DNA of 64,000 nucleotides from Pseudonocardia parietis (GCF_017876315.1 NZ_JAGINU010000001.1:6138001-6202000), one strand, 5' to 3'. Counted from the first letter of the stretch, positions 16,678-28,136 are shown. The notes: generated from the sequence alone by a model not told the origin. Numbers and translations: made by a program.

Positions 16678-17463
16678 CTAGTCGATCAGGTCCATCCCGG
16701 TGCCGGAGCGCCCGTCCTGCGGCTCGCCCCGCCCACCCCAGCCGCGCCCACCGGCGTCGTAGCCGGGGCCGTACTGCCCGCGCCACAGCTGGCTGCGGCC
16801 CCGGCCGACGACGCCGAGGGCGTTGTTCAGGGTCGTCTCCAGCTCACCGAGGGTGGTGTCGACGTAGTCGTCGCACTCCCGGCGCAGGCGGTCGGACTCG
16901 GCGTGCGCGGCGTCGACGACCTGCCCGGCCTCGGCGTGCGACGCCCGGACGACCTCGGTCTGGGACACCAGGCGTGTCTGCTCGTTCTGGCCGTCGGCGA
17001 CCAGCCGGTCGTGCGCGGCCCGGCCGGCGTGGGTCATCCGCTCGGCCTCGTCCCGGGCCCGGTCGGTCAGCTCGGCGTACTGCCTGCGGCCGTCGGCGAC
17101 GGCGCGCTCGGCCTCGTGCCGGGCCTCGGCGAGGGTCCGGGCGGCCTCCTCCTGCGCCTCGGAGACGAGCCGCTCAGCCTCGGTGCGCGCGTTCTGCAGC
17201 GTCTCCTCGGCCTCGGAGTTCGCGGCCGTCCGGGTCTCCTCGGCCTCCCGCTCGGCCTCGGAGACGACGTCGTCCCGGCGGTCCAGCACGTCCTGGGCGT
17301 CGTCCATCTCGCCCGGGATCGCCTCACGGACGTCGTCGAGGAGCTCCAGCACGTCGCCGCGGGGCACGACGCAGTTCGACGTCATCGGGACGCTGCGCGC
17401 CTCCTCGACGATCGTCACCAGCGCGTCCAGTGACTCGAAGACCCGGTACACGCGTGGGATCAT
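16678..17463 (-). CDS. sepIVA: SepIVA, DivIVA-like coiled-coil septation protein
   Basis: A 261-aa protein matching M. tuberculosis Rv2927c (SepIVA), needed for septation and polar growth in mycobacteria. The N-terminus YRVFESLDALVTIVEEAR followed by VPMT and CVVPRGDVLELLDDV is the conserved domain. A long charged coiled coil (about residues 60-215; repeated EAE/EAR heptads) follows, with the conserved RLVSQTEVVRASHAEAG block, VGRGRSQLWRG and a Gly-rich tail. Starts at 17463 (ATG) or a GTG a few codons later are possible. Its location near yceD/rnc matches mycobacterial order, here separated by three inserted genes. Confidence 0.9.
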   Translation of the reverse strand: MIPRVYRVFESLDALVTIVEEARSVPMTSNCVVPRGDVLELLDDVREAIPGEMDDAQDVLDRRDDVVSEAEREAEETRTAANSEAEETLQNARTEAERLVSEAQEEAARTLAEARHEAERAVADGRRQYAELTDRARDEAERMTHAGRAAHDRLVADGQNEQTRLVSQTEVVRASHAEAGQVVDAAHAESDRLRRECDDYVDTTLGELETTLNNALGVVGRGRSQLWRGQYGPGYDAGGRGWGGRGEPQDGRSGTGMDLID

Positions 17464-17464
17464 C

Positions 17465-17481
17465 GCACCGGGACCCGGTGC
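17465..17481. terminator. Short perfect hairpin between coaD and sepIVA
   Basis: GCACCGGG and CCCGGTGC are perfect 8-base arms around a single A, immediately before the sepIVA start and downstream of coaD. It could be a weak terminator or a structured leader; the minimal loop makes either role uncertain. Confidence 0.35.
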
Positions 17482-17539
17482 CGGCGGTCATTACCCGCCG
17501 CTCCCGCGTGTCAAGTCCGTCTCTTGCGCCGACCGGGGC

Positions 17540-18025
17540 TCAGTCCCGCAACCGCTCCGCCAGCCGGCGGTGGACGGTCGGCGGCAGGAACGGGGTCACG
17601 TCGCCGCCGCCGCGCGCGACCTCCTTGACCAGCGAGCTGGACACGTACACCTGCCCCGGCGCGCCGGGCAGGAACATCGTCTCCACGCCGGTGAGGTGCC
17701 GGTTCATGTGCGCCATCGGGAGCTCGTAGTCGTAGTCGGTGGCCCCGCGCAGGCCCTTGACCAGCGCCTGCACCCCGCGCTCGCGGCAGTAGTCGACGAC
17801 CAGCCCGGAGAACGCCTCCACCCGCACCTGGGGCAGGTCGGTGGTGATCTCGCGCAGCATCTCGATCCGCTCGCCGGTCTCGAACAGTCCCTGCTTGCGC
17901 GGGTTCACCAGGATCGCGACGAAGACCTCGTCGAACAGCGCGGCCGTGCGCGCGATGACGTCGAGATGACCGATCGTCGGCGGGTCGTAGGAACCGGGGC
18001 ACACCGCGCGGCGCACTTCGGACAT
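17540..18025 (-). CDS. coaD: CoaD, phosphopantetheine adenylyltransferase
   Basis: A 161-aa cytoplasmic enzyme transferring AMP from ATP to 4'-phosphopantetheine, the penultimate step of CoA synthesis. Nucleotidyltransferase motif VCPGSYDPPTIGHLDVI carries the (H/T)xGH signature; ILVNPRKQGLFETGER, KGLRGATDYDYELPMAHMN and the C-terminal YVSSSLVKEVARGGGDV (ISSS-type ATP-binding loop) are present. The length is normal. It follows rsmD by 27 bp on the same strand, the usual bacterial pairing. Confidence 0.97.
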   Translation of the reverse strand: MSEVRRAVCPGSYDPPTIGHLDVIARTAALFDEVFVAILVNPRKQGLFETGERIEMLREITTDLPQVRVEAFSGLVVDYCRERGVQALVKGLRGATDYDYELPMAHMNRHLTGVETMFLPGAPGQVYVSSSLVKEVARGGGDVTPFLPPTVHRRLAERLRD

Positions 18026-18052
18026 GCGACGGAACCTATCAGTCCCTGATCA

Positions 18053-18619
18053 TCACTCCGGCCCGTCCGTGCCGTACCGGGCGTGGTGCAGGACCGTGTC
18101 GCCGTAGCGGCGTGCCCGGCCCGGGGCGAACCCGTCCGGCCAGCCGAAGTCCCCCGACGAGCGGGGGCGCTCCACCACGATCTCGGCGTCGGCGCCCAGC
18201 CAGCCGTTCCCGGCCGCCCCGGTCAGCCAGTCCGCGATCTCGGCGTCGGTCACGGAGTAGGGCGGGTCGACCAGCACGACGTCGAACGCCCGCGGTGCCG
18301 GACCGGCCAGCACCGTCCCGGCCTTCCCCGCCACGACGCGGCCGCCGAGCCCGACCGCGCCGACATTGCGCCGCAGCACCCCGGCCGCACGCCGGTCGGC
18401 CTCGACGAACACCGCGTCCACCGCGCCCCGCGACAGCGCCTCCAGACCGAGCGCACCGGAGCCCGCGCACACGTCCAGCACGGCGGTGCCCGCCAGCCCC
18501 GGATCGTGGTCGAGCGCGGAGAACAGCGCCTCCCGCACCCGGTCCGACGTGGGCCGGGTCCCGGACGGCGGCACGCCCAGCCGCCGTCCGCCGGCACTGC
18601 CCGCGATCAGTCTCGTCAC
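18053..18619 (-). CDS. rsmD: RsmD, 16S rRNA (guanine-N2)-methyltransferase
   Basis: A 188-aa SAM-dependent enzyme that modifies G966 (E. coli numbering) of 16S rRNA. MTRLIAGSAGGRRL and PTSDRVREALFSAL form the family N-terminus; VLDVCAGSGALGLEALSRG is the SAM-binding motif I; FDVVLVDPPYSV carries the catalytic DPPY. Start ATG at 18619. It stands between pyc and coaD, matching the mycobacterial Rv2965c-Rv2967c arrangement. Confidence 0.96.
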   Translation of the reverse strand: MTRLIAGSAGGRRLGVPPSGTRPTSDRVREALFSALDHDPGLAGTAVLDVCAGSGALGLEALSRGAVDAVFVEADRRAAGVLRRNVGAVGLGGRVVAGKAGTVLAGPAPRAFDVVLVDPPYSVTDAEIADWLTGAAGNGWLGADAEIVVERPRSSGDFGWPDGFAPGRARRYGDTVLHHARYGTDGPE

Positions 18620-18638
18620 AACGCGGCTCCGGTACCCC

Positions 18639-21600
18639 TCAGCCCAGCTCCACCAGCAGGTCGCCGCCCTCGACCTGTTGCACCTCGCCGATGGCGAGGC
18701 GTGCGACGGTGCCGGCGCGGTGGGCGGTGATCGAGGCCTCCATCTTCATCGCCTCGATGGTGGCGATGGTCTGGCCGGACTCGACGCTGTCGCCCTCGCC
18801 GACCTGCAGCGTGACCACGCCGGCGAACGGGGCGGCGACGTGGGCGTCGTTGTCCTTGCCTGCCTTCTCCGCGGTCTTGACCTCGGTCGCGATCGACTCG
18901 TCGCGCACCGCGACCGGACGCAGCTGCCCGTTGAGCGTGGTCAGCAGGGTCCGGTAGCCGCGCTCGTCGGGCTCGGAGACCGCTTCGAGCTCGATCAGCA
19001 GCGTCACCCCGGGCTCGAGCTCGACGGTGTGCTCCAGGTCCTCCTCGAGGCCGTAGAAGAAGTCCTTCGAGCTCAGCACCGCGGTGTCGCCGTAGTGCTC
19101 GCGGTGGGTGTCGAACTCGCGCGTCGGGCCGGGGAACAGCAACCGGTTCAGCGTCCGGCGCCGATCGTCGCGCAACCCCCGCCGGTCCTCGATCGACAGC
19201 TCGGCCTTCTCCGCCTCCGGGTTGCGGCCCTCGAGCGCCCGGGTCCGCAACGGCTCCGGCCAGCCGCCAGGAGGCGCGCCGAGCTCACCACGCAGGAACC
19301 CGACCACCGAGTCCGGAATGTCGAAGCTCGCCGGGTCCTTCTCGAAGTCCGCCGCCTCCACCCCGGCCCCGACCAGGTGCAACGCCAGATCCCCGACCAC
19401 CTTCGACGACGGCGTCACCTTCACCAGCCGCCCCAGCATCCGGTCCGCCGCCGCGTAGCAGTCCTCGATCAGCTCGAACCGGTCACCCAGACCCAGCGCG
19501 ATGGCCTGCTGGCGCAGGTTCGACAGCTGCCCACCCGGGATCTCGTGGTGATACACCCGCCCGGTCGGCGACGCGAGCCCGGACTCGAACGGCGCGTACA
19601 CCTTGCGCACCGCCTCCCAGTACGGCTCCATGTCCCCGACCGCGGCCAGCGACAGCCCGGTGACACGCTCGGTGTGATCGGTCGCCGCGACCAGCGCCGA
19701 CAACGACGGCTGGCTGGTGGTGCCGGCCATCGACGCCACCGCCCCGTCCACGGCGTCCACCCCGGCGTCGATCGCCGCGGTCAGCGTCGCGAGCTGCCCA
19801 CCGGCGGTGTCGTGGGTGTGCAGATGCACCGGCAGGTCGAACCGCTCCCGCAGCGCCGTGACCAGCGTCCGTGCCGCGGGCGGGCGCAGCAGCCCGGCCA
19901 TGTCCTTGATCGCCAGCACGTGCGCGCCCGCGTCGACCATCTGCTCGGCCAGACGCAGGTAGTAGTCCAGGGTGTAGAGCTGCTCGGCCGGGTCCGACAG
20001 GTCCGCGGTGTAGCAGAGCGCGACCTCGGCCAGCGCCGTGCCGGTGTTGCGGACCGCGTCGATCGCCGGGCGCATCTGGGAGACGTCGTTGAGCGCGTCG
20101 AAGATCCGGAAGATGTCCATCCCGGTCGCCGCGGCCTCGGCGACGAACGCGTCGGTCACCTCGGTCGGATACGGCGTGTAGCCGACGGTGTTCCGGCCGC
20201 GCAGCAGCATCTGGGTGCAGATGTTCGGCGCCGCCGCCTTGATCGCGGCCAGGCGGTCCCACGGGTCCTCGGCCAGGAACCGCAACGCGACGTCGTAGGT
20301 CGCCCCGCCCCAGCACTCCATCGACCACAGCTGCGGCATCGTGCGCGCCACGTACGGCGCCACCGCGGTCAGGTCCCGGGTCCGGATCCGGGTCGCCAGC
20401 AACGACTGGTGCGCATCGCGGAACGTGGTGTCGGTGACCGCCACCCCCACCTGCTCGCGCAACCGGGCCGCGAACCGCTCCGGGCCCAGCTCGCGCAGCA
20501 GCTGCGCCGACCCGTCCGGCGCCGACGCGCCCAGATCGACGCCGCCCGGCAGCTTGTCGACCGGTTCGACCACGACCGGACGCGCCCCGTTGGGCTTGTT
20601 CACCGTGGTCTCACCGAGGAACTGCAGGATCCGCGAACCCCGGTCGGCCGACGGCCGCGCCCGCAGCAGGTGCGGGCGCTGCTCGATGAAGCTCGTCGTG
20701 ACATTGCCGGCCTTGAAGTCCTCGTCCTCGAGCACCGCGGCCAGGAACGGCAGGTTGGTCGCCACCCCACGGATCCGGAACTCCGCGATCGCGCGGCGCG
20801 CCCGGCGTGCGGCGTTGGCGAAGTCGTGCCCGTGACAGGTCAGCTTCACCAGCATCGAGTCGAAGTGCGCCGACACCTGGGCGCCGACGTGCACGGTGCC
20901 GCCGTCCAGGCGCACCCCCGGCCCGCCCGGGGACCGGTACACCGAGAGCGTCCCCACGTCCGGGCGGAACTCGTTCGCCGGGTCCTCGGTGGTGATCCGG
21001 GTCTGCATCGCGGTGCCGGACAGGGTGATGTGGTCCTGGGTCAGCCGCAGCTCGGGCAGCGTCATCCCGGAGGCGATCCGCAGCTGCGCGATCACCAGGT
21101 CCCGGTCGGTGACCTGCTCGGTCACCGTGTGCTCGACCTGGATCCGCGGGTTCATCTCGATGAAGTGGTGCCGGCCGCGCTCGTCGAGCAGGAACTCGAC
21201 CGTGCCCGCGTTGACGTAGCCGATCTGGCGGGCGAAGTTCACCGCGTCCGCGCAGATCGCATCCCGCACCGCCGGGTCCAGATTCGGCGCCGGCGCGATC
21301 TCGACGACCTTCTGGTGCCTGCGCTGCACCGAGCAGTCCCGCTCGTACAGGTGCACCACGTTGCCCTCGGCGTCGGCCAGGATCTGCACCTCGATGTGGC
21401 GCGGGTTCACCACCGCCTGCTCCAAGAACACCGTCGGGTCCCCGAACGCCGACTCCGCCTCCCGCATCGCGGCCTCGATCGCCTCACGCAACCCGTCCGG
21501 CTCCTGCACGCGGCGCATCCCGCGCCCGCCGCCACCGGCCACCGCCTTGACGAACACCGGGAAGTCGATGTCCTCCGACGCCGCCACCAGCTCCTCGACG

Positions 21601-22019
21601 TCCGAGGACGGGTCCGACGACTCCAGCACCGGCACCCCGGCCTCACGGGCCGCGGCCACCGCCCGGAACTTGTTGCCCGTCAGGTGCAGCACCTCGGTCG
21701 GCGGCCCCACGAAGGTGATGCCCTCCTCCCGGCACGCCCGCGCCAGGTCCGGGTTCTCCGACATGAACCCGTAACCCGGGTACACCGCATCCGCGCCGGC
21801 CTTGCGCGCCGCCCTGATGACCTCGTCCACCGACAGGTACGCGCGCACGGGATGGCCGGGCTCGCCGATCTGATAGGACTCGTCCGCCTTCGCCCGGTGC
21901 AACGAGTTGCGGTCCTCGTACGGGAACACGGCGACCGTGGAGACTCCCAGCTCGAACGCCGCCCGGAACGCCCGGATCGCGATCTCACCCCGGTTGGCCA
22001 CCAGCACCTTGCCGAACAT
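18639..22019 (-). CDS. pyc: Pyruvate carboxylase
   Basis: A 1126-aa biotin enzyme converting pyruvate plus bicarbonate to oxaloacetate with ATP, the main anaplerotic step. Biotin carboxylase (1 to about 450): FGKVLVANRGEIAIRAF, the ATP-grasp loop AVAGGGGRGMR, and FIEMNPRIQVEHTVTE. Carboxyltransferase TIM barrel (about 530-800): TDTTFRDAHQSLLATR, PQLWSMECWGGATYDVALRF, and CT lysine in AIKDMAG. The C-terminal biotinyl domain has EAMKMEAS with biotin Lys1092. ATG at 22019 has GAGGAG five bases upstream; the frame is open further up but that region is the promoter side. Length is normal for the single-chain type. Confidence 0.98.
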   Translation of the reverse strand: MFGKVLVANRGEIAIRAFRAAFELGVSTVAVFPYEDRNSLHRAKADESYQIGEPGHPVRAYLSVDEVIRAARKAGADAVYPGYGFMSENPDLARACREEGITFVGPPTEVLHLTGNKFRAVAAAREAGVPVLESSDPSSDVEELVAASEDIDFPVFVKAVAGGGGRGMRRVQEPDGLREAIEAAMREAESAFGDPTVFLEQAVVNPRHIEVQILADAEGNVVHLYERDCSVQRRHQKVVEIAPAPNLDPAVRDAICADAVNFARQIGYVNAGTVEFLLDERGRHHFIEMNPRIQVEHTVTEQVTDRDLVIAQLRIASGMTLPELRLTQDHITLSGTAMQTRITTEDPANEFRPDVGTLSVYRSPGGPGVRLDGGTVHVGAQVSAHFDSMLVKLTCHGHDFANAARRARRAIAEFRIRGVATNLPFLAAVLEDEDFKAGNVTTSFIEQRPHLLRARPSADRGSRILQFLGETTVNKPNGARPVVVEPVDKLPGGVDLGASAPDGSAQLLRELGPERFAARLREQVGVAVTDTTFRDAHQSLLATRIRTRDLTAVAPYVARTMPQLWSMECWGGATYDVALRFLAEDPWDRLAAIKAAAPNICTQMLLRGRNTVGYTPYPTEVTDAFVAEAAATGMDIFRIFDALNDVSQMRPAIDAVRNTGTALAEVALCYTADLSDPAEQLYTLDYYLRLAEQMVDAGAHVLAIKDMAGLLRPPAARTLVTALRERFDLPVHLHTHDTAGGQLATLTAAIDAGVDAVDGAVASMAGTTSQPSLSALVAATDHTERVTGLSLAAVGDMEPYWEAVRKVYAPFESGLASPTGRVYHHEIPGGQLSNLRQQAIALGLGDRFELIEDCYAAADRMLGRLVKVTPSSKVVGDLALHLVGAGVEAADFEKDPASFDIPDSVVGFLRGELGAPPGGWPEPLRTRALEGRNPEAEKAELSIEDRRGLRDDRRRTLNRLLFPGPTREFDTHREHYGDTAVLSSKDFFYGLEEDLEHTVELEPGVTLLIELEAVSEPDERGYRTLLTTLNGQLRPVAVRDESIATEVKTAEKAGKDNDAHVAAPFAGVVTLQVGEGDSVESGQTIATIEAMKMEASITAHRAGTVARLAIGEVQQVEGGDLLVELG

Positions 22020-22209
22020 CGCACTCCTCATCCAGTCGGTGACGGCGCCCGGCCCCGCGGGGTTTCCGCAGACCGGACGCGTGATCCTGACACGTGGGAC
22101 GCGGTCGGTACCACCGGGCGACCATCTGCCGGAACGACCGCGCCGTCGGCCGCGTCTCCCACCCGGTCGGACCGCATCGCGATCGCGCCGGTTCCGGTAG
22201 CAAGGAGTC

Positions 22210-23109
22210 ATGACGCGGAGCGCGTACGGCCGCCACGGGCACGGCCACCCCGGCCCGTGGCACGGGAACGACCGGGCGGCCCGGGATGCGGCACGGGTCG
22301 GACACCGGGCCGCCCGGCAGGCGGCACGGGCCGGACACCGGGCCGCCCGGCAGGCAGTCCGGTACGACCACCGCCGGGAACGGCGGCTGCGGCGCCGGGG
22401 CGCACCGTCGCACCCGGTGGCGAAGGTCGTGGTGGTCTCCGGTGCGGTGGTCCTGGCGGGAACGGCGGTGGCGGTGGTGGTCACGGTGGTCACGCAGATC
22501 CTGGCGGTCCTGCTCCTCTGCCTGTTGGCGGTCGGCACCTACACCTTCGTGAAGACTGCCGTGCGCCGGCCGGTGGCCGGGCCGCCGGCACCCGCGGCCC
22601 CCGCCGTGGTGAGCGCCGAACAGGCGTGGCGCCGCGCCCGCGCCGACTTCCAGCGGGTCCGCGCGGAGTTCGTCGCGCACGAGACCGACCCGATGGCGGT
22701 GCTGCACCGGCCCGCGCTGTCCGACGTCTCGGTCGGGAGCACCGCCAGGTTCGTCGACGCGTTCTCCGCCGCCCAGGCCCTCGACACCGACGGCTACCCG
22801 GGCGAGCCGTGCGGCGCGTCCTACGTCCGCGCGGTGGACCAGGCCCGCCGGGCATGGCGGGCCGCGGTCGAGGCCGCCGACCGGATCCGGCTGTCCGGGC
22901 TCGCCCCGGAGGAACGGCGCACCGTGGAACGGGTGGTCAAGCTACTGACCACCGCCCGGGACTCGGACTCCGAGCCGGAACGGCTGGCCGCCTACGCCCG
23001 GGCCCGCAGCGAGCTGGACCGGCTGGACCGGGCCGGGGTGGTGTACCTGCCGAAACCCGCCCGCGCCCAGCTCGACGCGCACGCCCGAGGTGAGCTCCCG
23101 GGGAGCTGA
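22210..23109 (+). CDS. Hypothetical membrane protein with basic repeat-rich N-terminus
   Basis: A 299-aa protein I do not recognise. AAGGAG lies just before the ATG. The first ~70 residues are rich in Arg, Ala and His and include two near-identical 11-residue units (AARxGHRAARQ; bases 22288-22353). Two adjoining hydrophobic segments (about residues 72-118) would form a membrane hairpin. The C-terminal ~170 residues are helical and charged (SAEQAWRRARADFQRVRAEF, SYVRAVDQARRAWRAAVEAADRI), like a cytoplasmic helical bundle with no cysteine pairs or catalytic motif. It is divergent from pyc and ends 4 bp before an IS remnant. Confidence 0.7.
   Translation: MTRSAYGRHGHGHPGPWHGNDRAARDAARVGHRAARQAARAGHRAARQAVRYDHRRERRLRRRGAPSHPVAKVVVVSGAVVLAGTAVAVVVTVVTQILAVLLLCLLAVGTYTFVKTAVRRPVAGPPAPAAPAVVSAEQAWRRARADFQRVRAEFVAHETDPMAVLHRPALSDVSVGSTARFVDAFSAAQALDTDGYPGEPCGASYVRAVDQARRAWRAAVEAADRIRLSGLAPEERRTVERVVKLLTTARDSDSEPERLAAYARARSELDRLDRAGVVYLPKPARAQLDAHARGELPGS
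22288..22353. repeat. Two 33-bp tandem repeats in the orphan membrane-protein gene
   Basis: Units 22288-22320 and 22321-22353 differ at one base. Each encodes an 11-residue basic/alanine step. The 33-bp period is the same as that of the unrelated kdpB repeat. Confidence 0.85.
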
Positions 23110-23113
23110 CGGC

Positions 23114-23417
23114 TGTGATGTCTCAGGACATCGGTGACACCCTAGGTGTTCTCGGTGGTGATTCGACGCGTTCGACCACGTCTGCAACACCCAGCGCCCT
23201 CACCAAGGGCTGCCCGGATGGATCACGCCGCGCTGGCCCGCGTCAGAACGGTGAGCACCAGCGGCACCCTCCACGTCGACAAGGTGCTCCACAAGATCGA
23301 TGTCGACCACGCATTCCGACAGGTCGTCATCGTCAGCGACGGCAACCAAGCCGGCGACAAGATCATCGTCACCGATGTCCTGAGGCAGAACTGTCACCGA
23401 TGTTCTGAGACATCACA
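23114..23417. mobile_element. Decayed IS481-like element with both terminal inverted repeats
   Basis: The ends are 26-bp inverted repeats (23114-23139 and 23392-23417) beginning TGTGATGTCTCAG and matching at 25 of 26 positions. The interior retains only the last part of a transposase: from 23171 one frame reads FDHVCNTQRPHQGLPGWITP, the classic C-terminal DDE-family tail, and from about 23245 another frame reads RTVSTSGTLHVDKVLHK and later DKIIVTDV. The two frames are offset, so the remnant is frameshifted as well as missing its 5' part. About 304 bp in all, resembling a MITE. No obvious target-site duplication was found. The family assignment comes from the end sequence and this tail. Confidence 0.8.
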
Positions 23418-23446
23418 CAGCGAGCGCACGACCTCGCACAACTCTC

Positions 23447-23462
23447 TCGAACGTTTCTTCGA
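23447..23462. promoter_or_regulatory. Near-consensus LexA (SOS) box upstream of the DUF222/HNH gene
   Basis: TCGAAC-GTTT-CTTCGA matches the mycobacterial SOS box TCGAAC-N4-GTTCGA at 11 of 12 defined positions and sits in a longer dyad TCTCGAA-N6-TTCGAGA (23445-23464). It lies about 54 bp before the start codon. DUF222/13E12-type genes are reported members of the LexA regulon in M. tuberculosis, which supports the reading. Confidence 0.72.
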
Positions 23463-23515
23463 GAAAATCCTGCGACGGTGCGCAAACTGTCGGTGTCCGC
23501 CGGTATGTTCGACGT

Positions 23516-25693
<2,178 letters not shown>

Positions 25694-25703
25694 CGATCGC
25701 GAA

Positions 25704-25742
25704 CCGTTCCTCACCCCACCGCCCGAGGCGGGTGAGGAACGG
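25704..25742 (+). terminator. Perfect 13-bp hairpin after the DUF222/HNH gene
   Basis: CCGTTCCTCACCC (25704-25716) pairs exactly with GGGTGAGGAACGG (25730-25742) around a 13-base loop, 10 bp after the stop codon. No U-tract follows. The rest of the gap up to recG (25743-25970) shows no gene or clear signal. Confidence 0.75.
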
Positions 25743-25970
25743 AGCGCAGCGCCGTCCCCATCGGGGACGATCAACACGCCCAATTCGAACCGCGGTCGGC
25801 CCGGATGCAGTTGTGCCCGATCTCCCCGGCCGGTATACGGAGGCCGTACACCTGGAGTGGTCGCGGCGACGTCGCGCAGGAACGCGCCGCCACCGGCCCG
25901 GGCCCGCCGCCACCCGGCTGACCTGCCCGACGGCGGCCTCGCCCGTGACTGTCCGATCCAGGCCCGGTCT

Positions 25971-28136
25971 TCAGGCCTTGTCGAGGTAGGCCGCGCGTTC
26001 CTCGTCGCCGAGGGTCTCGCCCACCAGGTCGCGCAGCCGCGGGTGCTCGTGCAGGTCGGGATCGCTTTCCACCAGGTCCCGGGCGTAGACCTGCGACTTG
26101 GCGATCACGTCACCGTGCCGCAGCAGCGACAGCAGTTTCAGGCCCGACCGGGAGCCGGACTGGCTGGACCCGAGGACGTCGCCCTCGCGGCGCAGCTCCA
26201 GGTCGAGGCGGGCGAGCTCGAAGCCGTCGGTGGTGGAGGCGACCGCGTCGAGGCGTTCCCGGGCGGCGGTGGCCGCCGGCATCTCGGTGACCAGTAGACA
26301 CAGCCCCGCCGCGCTCCCCCGGCCGACCCGGCCGCGCAGCTGGTGCAGCTGGGACAGGCCGAACCGGTCGGCGTCGAGCAGCACGATCCCGGTCGCGTTC
26401 GGCACGTCGACACCGACCTCGATCACCGTCGTCGCGACCAGGACGTCCAGCTCGGCGCGCTCGAAGGCACGCATCACCGCGTCCTTCTCCTCCGACGGGA
26501 GCTTGCCGTGCAAGATCCCGACCCGCAGCCCGGCCAGCTTCTCGTCGATCATCGGGGCGATGTCCAGGACGGCCAGCGGCGGGCGCCGGTCGTCGCCGGC
26601 GTCGTCGTCCTTCGGGGGCTCCTCGAGCTCCGGCTCGTCCTTCTCGGTACCGCCCACCCGGGGGCACACGACGTAGCACTGGTGGCCGCGCTCGACCTCC
26701 TCGCGGATCCGTTGCCAGACCCGCTCGATCCAGCCCGGGTGCTCGGCCAGCGGGACGACCGTGGTCGCCACCGGGGAACGGCCGCGCGGCAGCCCCTTCA
26801 GCTCGGAGACGGCCAGGTCGCCGTAGACGGTCATCGCGACCGTCCGCGGGATCGGGGTCGCGGTCATGACCAGCATGTGCGGCGCCGTCGCGCCGCGGGC
26901 CCGCAGTGCGTCACGCTGCTCGACACCGAACCGGTGCTGCTCGTCGACGACGACGAGGCCGAGGTCGGCGAAACCCACGGTGTCCTGGATCAGTGCGTGC
27001 GTGCCGACGACGATCCCCGCCGCGCCGGACTGGGCGTCGAGCAGCGCCTGCCGCTTGACCTTCGCCCCCATCGACCCGGTCAGCAGGGTGATCGAGGTGG
27101 CGTTCCCCGCGGCGTCGAGCTCCCCGGCACGGCCGAGTGCGCCGAGCATGCCGCGCAGCGACCGGGCGTGCTGGGCGGCGAGTACCTCGGTGGGCGCGAG
27201 CATCGCGGCCTGCTTGCCCGCGTCGAGGACCTGCAGCATCGCCCGCAGGGCGACGATCGTCTTACCGGCGCCGACGTCGCCCTGCACGAGACGGTTCATC
27301 GGGTGCTCGCGCGCCAGGTCGGCGGCGATCTCGGCACCGACGGCCTCCTGGCCCTCGGTGAGCGGGAACGGCAGGTCGGCGTCGAACGCGGCGAGCAGGC
27401 CACCACCGGTACTCGGGCAGGCCGGGGCGGGGCGGGCGAGAGCGTCGTGGCGGCGCAGCGCGAGCGCCAGCTGCACACCGAGCGCCTCGTCCCAGACCAG
27501 GCGGGTACGGGCCGCGTGGATGTCGGCCTCGGACTCCGGGACGTGGATGCGGCGCAGGGCCCGGCCCAGCTCGGGCAGGCGCTCCCGCTGCCGCAGCGCC
27601 TCGGGCAGCGGATCGGTCGGGTCGTCGATCTGCTCCAGGGCCAGCCGGACGCTCCGGGCGATCTCCTGCGAGGTGATCTTGGAGCTCGACGGGTAGACGG
27701 ACAGGAACGGGCGCAGCGAGTCGGTCTCGTCGAGCGCCTCGAACTGCGGGTGGGTCAGCTGCGGCCGCTTGTTGAACGTGCCGACCTTGCCGGAGAAGAC
27801 CGCGCGCACCCCCGGATGGATGAAGCGGCGGACCTTGTGCGGGCTGAAGAACGTGCAGTCCAGCTGCCCGCCCTTCTCGTCCCGGATCACGACCTGCAGC
27901 ATCTGCCCGTTGCGCCGGCGCATGTCGCGCAGCGTCGCCTTCTCCACCTGGGCGACGACGGTCGCGTGCTCACCCGGGACCAGCCCGGCGATGTCGGTGA
28001 GCCGGCCCCGGTCGACGTAGCGGCGCGGATAGTGGCGCAACAGGTCGCCCACCGTCTCCAGGCCCAGCGGGGCCAGCACGTCCGCGGCCTTCTTCCCGAT
28101 CGGGCCGGCCAGCCTGCTGTCGGTGTCCCAGTCCAC
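25971..28136 (-). CDS. recG: RecG, ATP-dependent DNA helicase
   Basis: A 721-aa branch-migration helicase that reverses stalled forks and processes Holliday junctions. The N-terminal wedge/OB domain (GLETVGDLLRHYPRRYVDRG, LDCTFFSPHKVRRFIHPG) is followed by SF2 motifs: Walker A LVQGDVGAGKTIVALRAM, DEQH box VVDEQHRFGVEQRDAL, TATPIPRTVAMTVYGDL, and motif V/VI VATTVIEVGVDVPNAT and HQLRGRVGRG. Start at ATG 28136, adjoining the stop of the DAK2 gene. Length is normal. Confidence 0.97.
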   Translation of the reverse strand: MDWDTDSRLAGPIGKKAADVLAPLGLETVGDLLRHYPRRYVDRGRLTDIAGLVPGEHATVVAQVEKATLRDMRRRNGQMLQVVIRDEKGGQLDCTFFSPHKVRRFIHPGVRAVFSGKVGTFNKRPQLTHPQFEALDETDSLRPFLSVYPSSSKITSQEIARSVRLALEQIDDPTDPLPEALRQRERLPELGRALRRIHVPESEADIHAARTRLVWDEALGVQLALALRRHDALARPAPACPSTGGGLLAAFDADLPFPLTEGQEAVGAEIAADLAREHPMNRLVQGDVGAGKTIVALRAMLQVLDAGKQAAMLAPTEVLAAQHARSLRGMLGALGRAGELDAAGNATSITLLTGSMGAKVKRQALLDAQSGAAGIVVGTHALIQDTVGFADLGLVVVDEQHRFGVEQRDALRARGATAPHMLVMTATPIPRTVAMTVYGDLAVSELKGLPRGRSPVATTVVPLAEHPGWIERVWQRIREEVERGHQCYVVCPRVGGTEKDEPELEEPPKDDDAGDDRRPPLAVLDIAPMIDEKLAGLRVGILHGKLPSEEKDAVMRAFERAELDVLVATTVIEVGVDVPNATGIVLLDADRFGLSQLHQLRGRVGRGSAAGLCLLVTEMPAATAARERLDAVASTTDGFELARLDLELRREGDVLGSSQSGSRSGLKLLSLLRHGDVIAKSQVYARDLVESDPDLHEHPRLRDLVGETLGDEERAAYLDKA

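Noticed and set aside
18366..23093. 1575-codon plus-strand open frame opposite pyruvate carboxylase
   Set aside because: Pyc has complete biotin carboxylase, carboxyltransferase and biotinyl domains on the minus strand; the opposite frame is Arg/Pro/His-rich without motifs.
23115..23408. 97-codon open frame in the IS remnant as a small gene
   Set aside because: It runs through the terminal repeats in a frame other than the recognisable transposase pieces and has no ribosome binding site.
25743..25970. Possible small gene between the HNH gene and recG
   Set aside because: No frame with a plausible start, ribosome binding site or recognisable motif could be found; composition is that of a spacer.
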